From the NCBI RefSeq assembly GCF_036192275.1, contig NZ_CP108088.1, positions 8,480,001 to 8,544,000 of the forward strand: a stretch of 64,000 bases of DNA, given 5' to 3'. The position numbers and the translations under genes are program-made. Each line of letters opens with the position of its first letter. Position 1 is the stretch's first letter. The DNA is from Streptomyces sp. NBC_00250 (lineage in GTDB: Bacteria; Actinomycetota; Actinomycetes; Streptomycetales; Streptomycetaceae). The notes below the pieces were generated by a model. It ran no database searches, had not been told where the DNA came from, and saw nothing but the letters and a program-made list of their open reading frames with translations. Of this stretch, positions 8,611 through 18,052 are shown piece after piece.

Positions 8611-8642
8611 GCCGCGCGGTGTCGTTCTCGACACCGCGCGGC
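8611..8642 (+). terminator. Hairpin terminator after the alcohol dehydrogenase gene
   Basis: A perfect 14-bp stem (8611-8624 with 8629-8642) and a four-base TTCT loop, 25 bp after the stop codon. No U-run follows, as is common in Streptomyces. Confidence 0.7.
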
Positions 8643-8708
8643 GTTCTCCTCGACTCGGCTTCTCCGCACGCGGCGGCCTGGAAGACCGCGTTCGACACGT
8701 GTCTCGAC

Positions 8709-8770
8709 GAGTCGACGCCCGAGGCGGGGCACGGGTGTGAGTCGACGCCCGAGGCGGGGGGCACGGGTGC
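8709..8770. repeat. 30-bp tandem direct repeat in the ADH-nitroreductase gap
   Basis: The unit beginning GAGTCGACGCCCGAGGCGGG starts at 8709 and again at 8739; the second copy has two extra Gs. It lies between convergent genes; no coding sequence is evident in 8643-8818. Confidence 0.85.
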
Positions 8771-8818
8771 CGTTCGACGCGGATGCCGAGTGCCGCCGCT
8801 TCGCGCCGGAGAGGGCTT

Positions 8819-8856
8819 CAGTCGAAGGTGAGCACCTCAGTCGAAGGTGAGCACCT
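8819..8856 (-). repeat. 19-bp tandem duplication spanning the nitroreductase stop codon
   Basis: CAGTCGAAGGTGAGCACCT occurs at 8819-8837 and 8838-8856. On the minus strand it holds the last codons (Val-Leu-Thr-Phe-Asp) plus TGA, so the gene end and its stop are present twice in a row. Confidence 0.9.
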
Positions 8857-9826
8857 CGGAGACCGGCCGACGTGGTGTGGACCGCCCCTTCGGGCCGTAA
8901 CCGAGGCGGATGACCATGTGGACGAAACCGGTCGCGGACTCCGGATCGCGTGCGACGGAGCGGAGTTCGGGCCACTCCAGGGGCTGGGACATGAGGGAGG
9001 TCGACAGTCCGTCGAGGGTGGCCTGGAGCAGAACCCGTTGCAGCCCCTGGCCGGCCGTCAGCCACTGCCGAGGAGTGTCCTCGGCCGTGCTGAGGAGGGC
9101 GATCTGGGGCTCCTTCTCGAAGCGCGCCGTGGCCCGCTCCGGCACGTGCCGAGGTGAGTCGAAGTCGCGGATCGGCGAGGTGACGTCGTACTGCCGCGGC
9201 CCGAAGGCGTACGAGGGGATGCCCTCGGTCGCGGAGCCCTCGCCGGAGGTACCCGTGCGGGTCCAGGCGGCGATCTCCGCGCGAACCGCCTCGTCGGCGG
9301 CCTCCAACCGCTCGGATTCGTGGACGATCCCGAGCACGGTGTCGGTGTGCCAGGCCCCCGGGACGACCAGCCGGCAGCCCTCCAGGAGGGCCGCGGCGCG
9401 CAGACCGTCGATCAGCTCGGAGGGGATCCGCTCCTCGGTGAAGGGGAAACGGCTGGTGTGGCGCCGAGGCAAGGCGGCGTGGAGCGCGGTGAGGCCGCCG
9501 TCGGTGTCGTCGGGGCCGTGGAGTTCCACGTCGGCGAAGTGCCATGGGTCCTCGGGTCGGGGCAGGAGTCGGACGACGGCGTGCCGGCCCCGGTGCGCGG
9601 CGGCGACCCTCAGGCCGAACAGGGCGGCGCCGCAGCCGAGATGGAGAGCACGGTGGTCGGGGTCCTCCTGGGGCATGCGGCGCAGCGGGTCGCCGTGCAG
9701 CTCGATGACACCGGAGCCCGTCGGGTGGACGAACCTCCAGGGCTGCGCGTTGTGCATCGAGGGAGCTTTGACGGCATCTTCGATCAGTGACGTCACGAGC
9801 GGTCGGGTCAGAGCGGTGGTAGACAC
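8837..9826 (-). CDS. Acg-family nitroreductase-fold flavoprotein
   Basis: 329 residues. The N-terminal APSMHNAQPWRF is the nitroreductase FMN-binding signature (x-P-S-x-x-N-x-Q-P-W). The protein is a tandem, longer form of the fold, as in the Acg family (mycobacterial Rv2032/Rv3127/Rv3131), which is DosR controlled. Acg itself binds FMN but lacks reductase activity, so function here may be flavin storage rather than catalysis. GTG at 9826 begins 22 bp after the stop of the CBS+BON gene, so the two form an operon behind the boxes at 10560-10647. Its last codons and stop are tandemly duplicated. Confidence 0.88.
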   Translation of the reverse strand: MSTTALTRPLVTSLIEDAVKAPSMHNAQPWRFVHPTGSGVIELHGDPLRRMPQEDPDHRALHLGCGAALFGLRVAAAHRGRHAVVRLLPRPEDPWHFADVELHGPDDTDGGLTALHAALPRRHTSRFPFTEERIPSELIDGLRAAALLEGCRLVVPGAWHTDTVLGIVHESERLEAADEAVRAEIAAWTRTGTSGEGSATEGIPSYAFGPRQYDVTSPIRDFDSPRHVPERATARFEKEPQIALLSTAEDTPRQWLTAGQGLQRVLLQATLDGLSTSLMSQPLEWPELRSVARDPESATGFVHMVIRLGYGPKGRSTPRRPVSEVLTFD

Positions 9827-9848
9827 GGTTCGTCCTGTCTGCGGTGGG

Positions 9849-10472
9849 TCACCAGATGACCGGATGGGGAGTGCGGGCCGGGGCTGCGGGGGGCGTGTCG
9901 TCCTCGTGGAAGGTCAGCCGGTCCACGACGGCGACGACACCGTCCACGCTCTCGGCGAGTCGGACGAGCATCAATGCCTGGCTTCGCCGCCGGACACGAC
10001 CTGCGAGCGTCACCACACCGTCGAGGACGTGCACGTCCACCGCGTTCCCGGGCAGGTTCATGACCTCCGCGAGGACGTCCTCACGGATGCCGTCGCGTAC
10101 CTCCGCGTCCGGGCGGAGATAGACGCACAGCAGATCGCGGCGGGTCACGATGCCCACCAGACGCTCTTCCTCGTCGACCACCGGGAGGCGCTCGACGCCG
10201 CGACGCACCATCAGCCGTGCCGCGTCCGCCACCGTCTCCTCGGCGTGAACCGTGATGGCCGGCCGGGTCATCAGGCCCCGGGCCGTCAGCTCGTCGCGGG
10301 CCAGGAGATCGCTCTCGGAGACGACTCCGACGACGTGGTCGTCGTCGTCCACCACCGGGACCCCGGTGATGTCGTGTTCGGCGAGCAGCTTCGCCACTTC
10401 CTTGAACGAGGTCGCGGGGACGGCGGAGACCACGTCGTCGGTCATGAGACCGCCGATCTTCATGTGCTTCAT
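9849..10472 (-). CDS. CBS-pair and BON domain protein (copy 2)
   Basis: 207 residues. CBS 1 at about 8-60 (LMTDDVVSAVPATSFKEVAK ... VVGVVSESDLL), CBS 2 at about 72-125 (LMTRPAITVHAEE ... GIVTRRDLL), then BON (about 135-195, VDVHVLDGVVTLAGRV). ATG at 10472 is preceded by AGGAGG with ideal spacing. It heads the leftward operon with the Acg nitroreductase and is divergent from the histidine kinase gene, with three OsdR-like boxes in between. Same architecture as 4932-5585 and 42759-43391. A nucleotide-sensing role is likely but unproven. Confidence 0.9.
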   Translation of the reverse strand: MKHMKIGGLMTDDVVSAVPATSFKEVAKLLAEHDITGVPVVDDDDHVVGVVSESDLLARDELTARGLMTRPAITVHAEETVADAARLMVRRGVERLPVVDEEERLVGIVTRRDLLCVYLRPDAEVRDGIREDVLAEVMNLPGNAVDVHVLDGVVTLAGRVRRRSQALMLVRLAESVDGVVAVVDRLTFHEDDTPPAAPARTPHPVIW

Positions 10473-10559
10473 CGCCGTTCCTCCTGTTCGGGGATCGGAG
10501 GGTGAGGAAGGGGCGGCTTCCCGTGTCACCACCCTCCGACGCGCGCGTGGCGGGCGGCG

Positions 10560-10647
10560 AGGGCCGAATGGTCCACCGTCCCTGGTCTGAGCGGCCCTCG
10601 GACGTACGGGGACCGGCTGCCAGGGTGGAGACGGTCCATCGGGCCAC
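10560..10647. promoter_or_regulatory. Cluster of three OsdR-like boxes between CBS and kinase genes
   Basis: AGGGCC-GAAT-GGTCCA at 10560-10575; TGGTCT-GAGC-GGCCCT (reverse orientation) at 10583-10598; and a weaker CGGTCC-ATCG-GGCCAC at 10632-10647. They lie in the 320-bp divergent region between the CBS/nitroreductase operon and the sensor kinase gene, suggesting autoregulation as well as control of the operon. Confidence 0.55.
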
Positions 10648-10747
10648 GTAAGGAGAGCCATGGCTTTGCCTCGGCTCGCTCCGTACGAACCGCGTTCCAC
10701 CCGAGGACCTGACGACAGGACCACAGGCCGTCCCCGGACTACCGTGA

Positions 10748-12529
<1,782 letters not shown>

Positions 12530-12532
12530 GGG

Positions 12533-13219
12533 CTACTTCTCCTCGTTGTCGTGCTCGTGGACCTGCGCGGCGATGACGGCGGCCTGCACACGACGTTCCA
12601 CGCCCAGCTTGGCCAGCAGGCGCGAGATGTGGTTCTTGACCGTCTTCTCCGACAGGTACAGCTGTTTGGCGATCTGCCGGTTGGTGAGCCCCTCGCCGAT
12701 CAGGTCGAGCACGGACCGCTCCCGCTCGGACAGCACGGCAAGGCGCTCGTCCTCCGGCGGTTTCGCCGCCTCAGGGTCGCGCAGCGAGTGCATCAGGCGG
12801 GCGGTGGTGGCCGGGTCGAGCATCGACTGCCCGGTGGCGACGGTCCGTACCGCCGAGACGAGATCGGATCCCTTGATCTGCTTGAGGACGTATCCTGCCG
12901 CTCCCGCCATGATGGCGTCGATGAGGGCGTCCTCGTCGTCGAACGACGTCAGCATCAGGCACGCGAGCTCCGGCATGCGGGAGCGCAGCTCGCGGCACAC
13001 GGAAATGCCGTCACCGTCCGGCAGCCGCACGTCGAGCACGGCCACATCGGGCCGCAGCGCCGGCCCCCTGGCGAGGGCCTGGTCCGCCGTCCCCGCCTCC
13101 CCGACCACCTGCATGTCGGGCTCGTCGTCGATGAGATCGCGCAACCCCCGGCGGACGACCTCATGATCGTCCACGAGGAAGACCCGAGTGGGTGAGTCGG
13201 CGCCCGGCAGCTCGGTCAT
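12533..13219 (-). CDS. NarL/FixJ-type response regulator, DevR/DosR/OsdR-like
   Basis: 228 residues. Receiver domain 10-130 with acidic pocket Asp17/Asp18, phosphoacceptor Asp63 (VAVLDVRLPDGDG), the threonine in MLTSF and lysine in YVLKQIKG. The LuxR-type helix-turn-helix (about 160-215) reads LSERERSVLDLIGEGLTNRQ and KTVKNHISRLLAKLGVERR, very close to DevR. ATG at 13219 is preceded by CAGGGA. It is the presumed partner of the kinase at 10793-12529 and the candidate reader of the AGGGCC-N4-GGTCCC boxes across 3.5-10.7 kb. Called OsdR in S. coelicolor; I leave the symbol blank because orthology was not tested. Confidence 0.9.
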   Translation of the reverse strand: MTELPGADSPTRVFLVDDHEVVRRGLRDLIDDEPDMQVVGEAGTADQALARGPALRPDVAVLDVRLPDGDGISVCRELRSRMPELACLMLTSFDDEDALIDAIMAGAAGYVLKQIKGSDLVSAVRTVATGQSMLDPATTARLMHSLRDPEAAKPPEDERLAVLSERERSVLDLIGEGLTNRQIAKQLYLSEKTVKNHISRLLAKLGVERRVQAAVIAAQVHEHDNEEK

Positions 13220-13562
13220 CGCGATCCCTGAGGTGAGTGGAACCCTGCCCGCCCCTCATAAGGATTGTCCGCCATGAGACGAGTTCAGTCGTCTTCAGGC
13301 GTCCTCGTGGGCACCGGCACCCGCTGACGACCCCCTCCGGACATGCCGGCGTCGTTCACCACGGGCAGCCGTTCCACTCTGCGTGTGGCCACAGCCACGA
13401 CCTGTGCACCCCGCAGGCCGGCATCAAGCCCACCTCGGAGGGCGTGGACAGCGACACGCTCGCGGGGCCGCCGGGCGCGACCTGGCGGCGGACACGTGAA
13501 CAATGGGGGTAATGAGCCATCGCCACAAGGGAGTTGCCGAAGCTCCGCGATACGTTGAGGGT
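13220..13562. other. Intergenic region, possible small CBS-domain trace
   Basis: About 340 bp between the regulator and a methyltransferase gene. On the minus strand near 13330-13420 the translation includes VVAVATRRVERLPVVNDAG, which resembles the H-x-V-x-R-L-P-V-V-D core of a CBS domain. It is too short to call a gene; it may be a remnant, given three CBS genes nearby. No clear promoter recognised. Confidence 0.25.
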
Positions 13563-14345
13563 GTGACTGACATGGAATCGCGTATCGACACGTCCCGGCC
13601 GCACACCGCCCGGATATGGAACTACTGGACCGGCGGCAAGGACAACTACCCGGTCGACCGGGAGGCGGGCGACATGATCCGGGAGCTGCATCCCGGGATC
13701 GGGGAGTACGCGAAGGCGGACCGGCTGTTTCTGGGGCGGGCGGTGCGGTACCTGGCCGAGCGGGAGGGCATCCGGCAGTTCCTGGACATTGGGACGGGGC
13801 TGCCGAGCGCCGACAACACGCACGAGGTCGCTCAGCGCGTCGCCCCCGACGCGCGTGTCGTGTACGTGGACAACGACCCGCTCGTGCTGGCGCACGCCCG
13901 TGCCCTGCTGGTCGGGACGCCCGAGGGTCACACCGACTACCTGGACGCCGATCTGCGGGACGTCGACACGATCCTGGCCGCCGCGGCGAAGACGCTCGAT
14001 CTCTCGCAGCCGGTCGCTCTGATGCTGCTCGGGGTGGTCATCTTCGTCGAGGACGACGAGGAGTCGTACGCGATCGTCCGCCGGCTCATGGACGCGCTCG
14101 CCCCCGGCAGTCACCTCGTCCTGTCGCACACGGTCACCCACCCCGACATGCCGGACGTCGACGCGGCGGTGGCGTTCTGGAACGAGCACGGCACGCCGAA
14201 GCTCACCCAGCGGACTCCTGCCGCCGTCGCCCGCTACTTCGACGGCCTGGAGCTGCTCGACCCCGGGGTGGTGTCCTGCTCCGCGTGGCGGCCGGAGACG
14301 CCGACGGCGGATGTCGCGATGTACGCGGGCGTCGGCCGTAAGTAA
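13563..14345 (+). CDS. SAM-dependent methyltransferase, DUF574 (PF04672) family
   Basis: 260 residues from the GTG at 13563; ATG at 13572 is equally possible. The family's start motif SRPHTARIWNYWTGGKDNYP is complete, followed by FLDIGTGLPSADNTHEVAQ (the SAM-binding motif I) and VVYVDNDPLVLAHA (motif II acidic residue). These proteins are abundant in Streptomyces (dozens per genome) and mostly uncharacterised; some act near regulatory genes. The gene stands alone and is followed by a strong intrinsic terminator. Substrate unknown. Confidence 0.88.
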   Translation: MTDMESRIDTSRPHTARIWNYWTGGKDNYPVDREAGDMIRELHPGIGEYAKADRLFLGRAVRYLAEREGIRQFLDIGTGLPSADNTHEVAQRVAPDARVVYVDNDPLVLAHARALLVGTPEGHTDYLDADLRDVDTILAAAAKTLDLSQPVALMLLGVVIFVEDDEESYAIVRRLMDALAPGSHLVLSHTVTHPDMPDVDAAVAFWNEHGTPKLTQRTPAAVARYFDGLELLDPGVVSCSAWRPETPTADVAMYAGVGRK

Positions 14346-14398
14346 GGGTTCACGGCCCTGCCCTCTGCCGGGTTCCACCGCCTTGCCGTACGGCGACG

Positions 14399-14441
14399 GC
14401 AGGGCGCCCGATCGTGGACTCCGATCGGGCGCCCTGCTTTT
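14399..14441 (+). terminator. Strong intrinsic terminator after the DUF574 gene
   Basis: A perfect 16-bp stem (14399-14414 with 14422-14437), seven-base loop, then TTTT. Confidence 0.9.
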
Positions 14442-14474
14442 CCGGGCCTCGGCTACGGGGCTTCGGTCACGCGT

Positions 14475-15071
14475 TTACGGGGCGTCCACGAGGGTTCGGC
14501 CGTCGGTGGCGACGAGTGCGGCGGCGCCGTTGGCGTAGGCGGACTCCACCCGGGCCTGCTCGGTCGCGTCGGGGATCGCGTTCACGCACGCCGTACCGGC
14601 GCTGGACCCCGACATCAACTGCGAGCACGGGCCGGGCTTGGTGTCGGGGAGGCCCAGGCTGTGGCCGAGTTCATGAGCGGCGATACGGGTCTTGTCGTAC
14701 CCCTGGCTCACCGCCTGGCTCCCGAGTTCGACACGGACCTGCCTGCCCGGACGGACGGGCCCGAGTGTGGCCTGGGGCCAGCCGGTGGTCGCCACGATCA
14801 CGATCTCCGCCCGGGTGCCCGGTGCGGCCTCGACCAGCTTGACGTTGTCGACGTTCGCGTTCCACGAGGCGACGCCGGCGGTGATGGCCGCCTCCCAGCC
14901 TCCGGCCCGGCTGTCGTCGTAACGAAGTGTCACCACTGCCGACACGCTCGCGGGTGCCGTCGACGGTTCCGTCACAGGGGTGGGTGCGGCGTTCGCCGTC
15001 GTGGCCGTTGCCGTGGCCAGGACGACTGCGAAGCCGACGGTGGCCGTCTTCAGCCATGTGTAGGGAGACAT
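14475..15071 (-). CDS. Snapalysin-type (M7) secreted zinc metalloprotease
   Basis: 198 residues. A Sec signal peptide (residues 1-29, ending TTANAAP) precedes a short pro-region and a catalytic domain with the snapalysin motif HELGHSLGLPD: His133, Glu134, His137 and the third zinc ligand Asp143. Two cysteines (149, 162) could form the single disulphide of the family. Small neutral protease SnpA of Streptomyces is the type member and is normally next to a LysR activator; none is adjacent here. Likely exported to degrade milk-type or other protein. A candidate promoter lies about 130 bp upstream. Confidence 0.9.
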   Translation of the reverse strand: MSPYTWLKTATVGFAVVLATATATTANAAPTPVTEPSTAPASVSAVVTLRYDDSRAGGWEAAITAGVASWNANVDNVKLVEAAPGTRAEIVIVATTGWPQATLGPVRPGRQVRVELGSQAVSQGYDKTRIAAHELGHSLGLPDTKPGPCSQLMSGSSAGTACVNAIPDATEQARVESAYANGAAALVATDGRTLVDAP

Positions 15072-15203
15072 GCTGCTCCTTCACTCGTGGGGGGCCCGGA
15101 ACCTGGCGGAACCGAGAGTGGGGCAGGGGTGGCGCTGGTACCGGTCGACCTGGCGGTCGGGTCGCCGATCCTCCGGGGCCTTCCGACGGTATGCTCCCGC
15201 CCC

Positions 15204-15231
15204 CTCATAAGTCATGCACCTGACACGTCAA
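15204..15231 (-). promoter_or_regulatory. Candidate sigma-70-type promoter for the snapalysin gene
   Basis: Reading leftward, TTGACG (15231-15226), a 16-bp spacer and TATGAG (15209-15204). A GTCAACTTC direct repeat lies at and just upstream of the -35. The leader would be about 125 nt. Confidence 0.4.
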
Positions 15232-15282
15232 CTTCGGTCAACTTCATTGTCCTGAAGGGGAGTTAGAAGGGCGGGCGCAGAC

Positions 15283-15323
15283 GACGGAGGGCCCGAACTC
15301 GTCGAGTTCGGGCCCTCCGTCGC
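15283..15323 (-). terminator. Hairpin between snapalysin and PRC-barrel genes
   Basis: A 20-bp perfect inverted repeat (15283-15302 and 15304-15323) right after the PRC-barrel stop codon; the inner bases must open to form a loop. No U-run on the minus strand. Likely the terminator of 15332-15700. Confidence 0.7.
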
Positions 15324-15331
15324 GCGAGGGT

Positions 15332-15700
15332 TCAGACGATTCGGATACCGAACGGGCCGCCCAACATGTAGTAGGTGCCCAGCTCGTGGCGGTAGGCGGG
15401 GTCGTCCAAGTGCTTGTCGCGGTGGAACGCGGGAGCGTCCTTGATCTGCTCCTTGGTCCCGTCGACGAAGATCTTCCGTTCGTCCAGATCGATCCGGACG
15501 ACGGTGCCGGCCGGCAGGAGGACTTCCTTGCCGAAGATCCAGGCGCCGGTGTCCACGACCAGATAGGCGTCATCGACCTCGTCGGAGTGCTTGTCCACCT
15601 TCCCGATGCCGCCGTCGGTCGCCTCGACCTTGTAGCCGGTCAGATCGGTACCGGCCAGGTGGCCCGCGGTCGACTTGTAGCTCCACACGTGCTCGGTCAC
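15332..15700 (-). CDS. PRC-barrel domain protein
   Basis: 122 residues. A single PRC-barrel (LAGTDLTGYKVEATDGGIGK ... DDAYLVVDTGAWIFGKEVLL) followed by a tail with YRHELGTYYMLGG. PRC barrels occur in RimM and photosynthetic reaction-centre H subunits and mediate protein contacts; stand-alone versions are common in actinobacteria and often linked with stress. The GTG at 15700 follows GGAGGAG at ten bases; a longer frame exists but lacks signals. No obvious operon partner. Function unknown. Confidence 0.8.
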   Translation of the reverse strand: MTEHVWSYKSTAGHLAGTDLTGYKVEATDGGIGKVDKHSDEVDDAYLVVDTGAWIFGKEVLLPAGTVVRIDLDERKIFVDGTKEQIKDAPAFHRDKHLDDPAYRHELGTYYMLGGPFGIRIV

Positions 15701-15889
15701 GCGAAAACAACTCCTCCGGTAGGCAGAGGGCGGCGTGAGGTTCCCTCGTCGCCCTCCCTTTTCCGTGTGTCGTACGCGGCGGGTGGCGTGCCCGCCTGAA
15801 CTCCGCCTGCCCCGGCTTCGGCACCCCATGCCCTCGATCACCGACGGGATCGATTCCGCCGTTTCAGCGCGCGTGTGGCCGAGACCGGT

Positions 15890-17779
15890 TCATGGGGTGT
15901 GACCGGCGCGTCGGAGAACGGGGCGCAGGGCGTCGATGACGCTCGCGTCGTCGACGGTGGAGGGGATGGGCTCGTCGTGGCCGTCGGCGATGCCGCGCAT
16001 CGTCTTGCGAAGGATCTTTCCCGAGCGGGTCTTGGGCAGAGCTGCCACGACCGCCACGTCCTTGAGGGAGGCGACGGCGCCGATGCGGTCGCGTACGAGC
16101 TGGACGAGTTCCCCCTCGACCTCACCGGGATCGCGGGCGGCACCGGCTTTCAGTACGACGAAGCCCCGCGGCACCTGCCCCTTGAGGGCGTCGGCGACAC
16201 CGATGACCGCGCACTCGGCGACGTCGGGGTGGGCGGCCAGGGCCTCCTCCATGCTGCCCGTGGACAGCCGGTGTCCGGCGACGTTGATGACGTCGTCCGT
16301 GCGGCCCATGACGAAGACGTAGCCGTCCGCGTCGATGTGCCCGCTGTCGCCCGTGAGGTAGTAGCCGTCGTAGGCGGACAGGTAGGAGGTGACGTAGCGG
16401 TCGTCGTCGTTCCAGAGGGTGGGGAGCGCTCCGGGTGGCAGGGGGAGTCCGACCACGATCGCGCCGTCGACGCCTTCGGGTACCGGCTCGCCCGAGGGGT
16501 CGAGGACATGGACGTCCCAGCCGGGCAGCGGGCGGCTGGGAGAGCCGGGTTTGACGGGGGCGGCTTCGATCCCGACCGGGTTGGCGACGATGGGCCAGCC
16601 GGTCTCGGTCTGCCACCAGTGGTCGATCACCGGGACCTCCAGGAGAGCGCTCGCCCAGCGATAGGTCTCGGGGTCGAGGCGCTCGCCGGCGAGGAAGAGG
16701 TAGCGAAGGTGGGAGAGGTCGTGGTCCGCGGCCAGCGTTCCCTCCGGGTCCTCCTTGCGGATGGCACGGAAGGCGGTGGGCGCCGTGAACATGGTCTTGA
16801 CCCGGTAGTCGGCCGCGACGCGCCAGAACTGCCCCGCGTCCGGTGTGCCCACCGGCTTGCCCTCGTACAGGACGGTCGTGGCGCCGACCAGCAGGGGCCC
16901 GTAGACGATGTACGAATGACCGACGACCCAGCCCACGTCGGATCCGGTGAACATCGTCTCGCCCGCGCCGATGTCGTACACGGCGCCCATCGACCAGTGC
17001 AGGGCGACCGCGTGGCCGCCGCAGTCACGCACCACTCCCTTGGGCTTTCCGGTCGTTCCGGACGTGTAGAGGATGTACAGGGGATCGTTCGCGGGTACGG
17101 GAACGCATGCGGCCGGCGATGAACCGGCCACCAAATCGGCCCAGTCGAGGTCGTCGGGCCCCAGCTCGGCCGGCGCCTGCGGCCGTTGCAGGACCACGCT
17201 CTTCTCCGGCTTGTGGGCGGCGAGCTCGATCGCCCGGTCGAGCAGCGGCTTGTACTCGATGACACGCTTGCCTTCGATGCCGCAGGAGGCGGAGACGACC
17301 ACCTTGGGGGCGGCGTCGTCGATGCGGAGGGCGAGTTCGCGCGGGGCGAACCCGCCGAAGACGACCGAGTGGACCGCGCCGATGCGCGCGCAGGCCAGCA
17401 TCGCGACGGCGGCCTCCGGAACCATCGGCATGTAGATCACCACCCGGTCGCCGCGCCCCACGCCGAGCCGGGCGAGCGCCCCGGCGAAGACCGCCACCTC
17501 GTCCCGCAGCTGCGCGTAGGTGTAGGTCCGACGGGTGTCGGTGACGGGGGAGTCGTAGACGAGCGCGGGCTGGTCGCCGCGGCCCGCTTCGACGTGCCGG
17601 TCGAGCGCGTTGAAGCAGACGTTGAGCCGCCCGTCGGGAAACCAGCGGTAGAAGGGCGCGCCCGAGGAGTCCAGTGCTCTCCGGGGAACGACATCCCAGT
17701 CGATGCCCCCGGCGGCGTCGAGCCAGAAGTTCTCCGGGTCTTCCATGCTGGCGCGGAAGACATCCTCGTACATTCCCAT
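15890..17779 (-). CDS. prpE: Propionyl-CoA synthetase (AMP-forming, ACS family)
   Basis: 629 residues, a full-length acyl-CoA synthetase. It converts propionate (or acetate), ATP and CoA to acyl-CoA, AMP and pyrophosphate in the cytosol. The AMP-binding motif [13 protein letters not shown] lies near residue 235, the adenylate pocket motif is [14 protein letters not shown], and the C-terminal [12 protein letters not shown] carries the catalytic lysine that deacetylases and acetylases act on. The N-terminus [14 protein letters not shown] and [15 protein letters not shown] segment point to PrpE rather than AcsA. ATG at 17779 follows GAGGAG. The gene is alone; no prpBCD genes in view. PrpE versus another short-chain synthetase cannot be fully settled here. 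Confidence 0.85.
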   Translation of the reverse strand: MGMYEDVFRASMEDPENFWLDAAGGIDWDVVPRRALDSSGAPFYRWFPDGRLNVCFNALDRHVEAGRGDQPALVYDSPVTDTRRTYTYAQLRDEVAVFAGALARLGVGRGDRVVIYMPMVPEAAVAMLACARIGAVHSVVFGGFAPRELALRIDDAAPKVVVSASCGIEGKRVIEYKPLLDRAIELAAHKPEKSVVLQRPQAPAELGPDDLDWADLVAGSSPAACVPVPANDPLYILYTSGTTGKPKGVVRDCGGHAVALHWSMGAVYDIGAGETMFTGSDVGWVVGHSYIVYGPLLVGATTVLYEGKPVGTPDAGQFWRVAADYRVKTMFTAPTAFRAIRKEDPEGTLAADHDLSHLRYLFLAGERLDPETYRWASALLEVPVIDHWWQTETGWPIVANPVGIEAAPVKPGSPSRPLPGWDVHVLDPSGEPVPEGVDGAIVVGLPLPPGALPTLWNDDDRYVTSYLSAYDGYYLTGDSGHIDADGYVFVMGRTDDVINVAGHRLSTGSMEEALAAHPDVAECAVIGVADALKGQVPRGFVVLKAGAARDPGEVEGELVQLVRDRIGAVASLKDVAVVAALPKTRSGKILRKTMRGIADGHDEPIPSTVDDASVIDALRPVLRRAGHTP

Positions 17780-18010
17780 CGCGGACTCCTCTGTCGCGTC
17801 AGGGTTCCTTCGCCGTGGGGTGGGACTGCGGCTGCGTCTGTCGGCTGCGGCGCACAGCGCGGGGGAGGACCACGCCTACCGTATGTCGGCGGACAGGGTC
17901 GAGCGAGGCACCGGTGACGTGAGTTCGACAACGGGTCGGCGCCCGAACTCGACGAAGCCGGGCGCCCGCGACCTGTGGCCGTGGTGCCGGGGCGGGGCGG
18001 GGCGTGCCGA

Positions 18011-18043
18011 TCCGGGTCGGGCGCGCGGGGCGCCCGACCCGGA
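18011..18043 (-). terminator. Hairpin terminator after metE
   Basis: A perfect 13-bp stem (18011-18023 with 18031-18043) and seven-base loop, starting ten bases after the metE stop; no U-run. Confidence 0.7.
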
Positions 18044-18052
18044 CCCGCGGGA

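Noticed and set aside
5802..9545. A 1247-codon minus-strand open frame across the MBL, ADH and nitroreductase genes
   Set aside because: Composition is arginine/proline/glycine noise, and it crosses genes read in other frames with clear domains.
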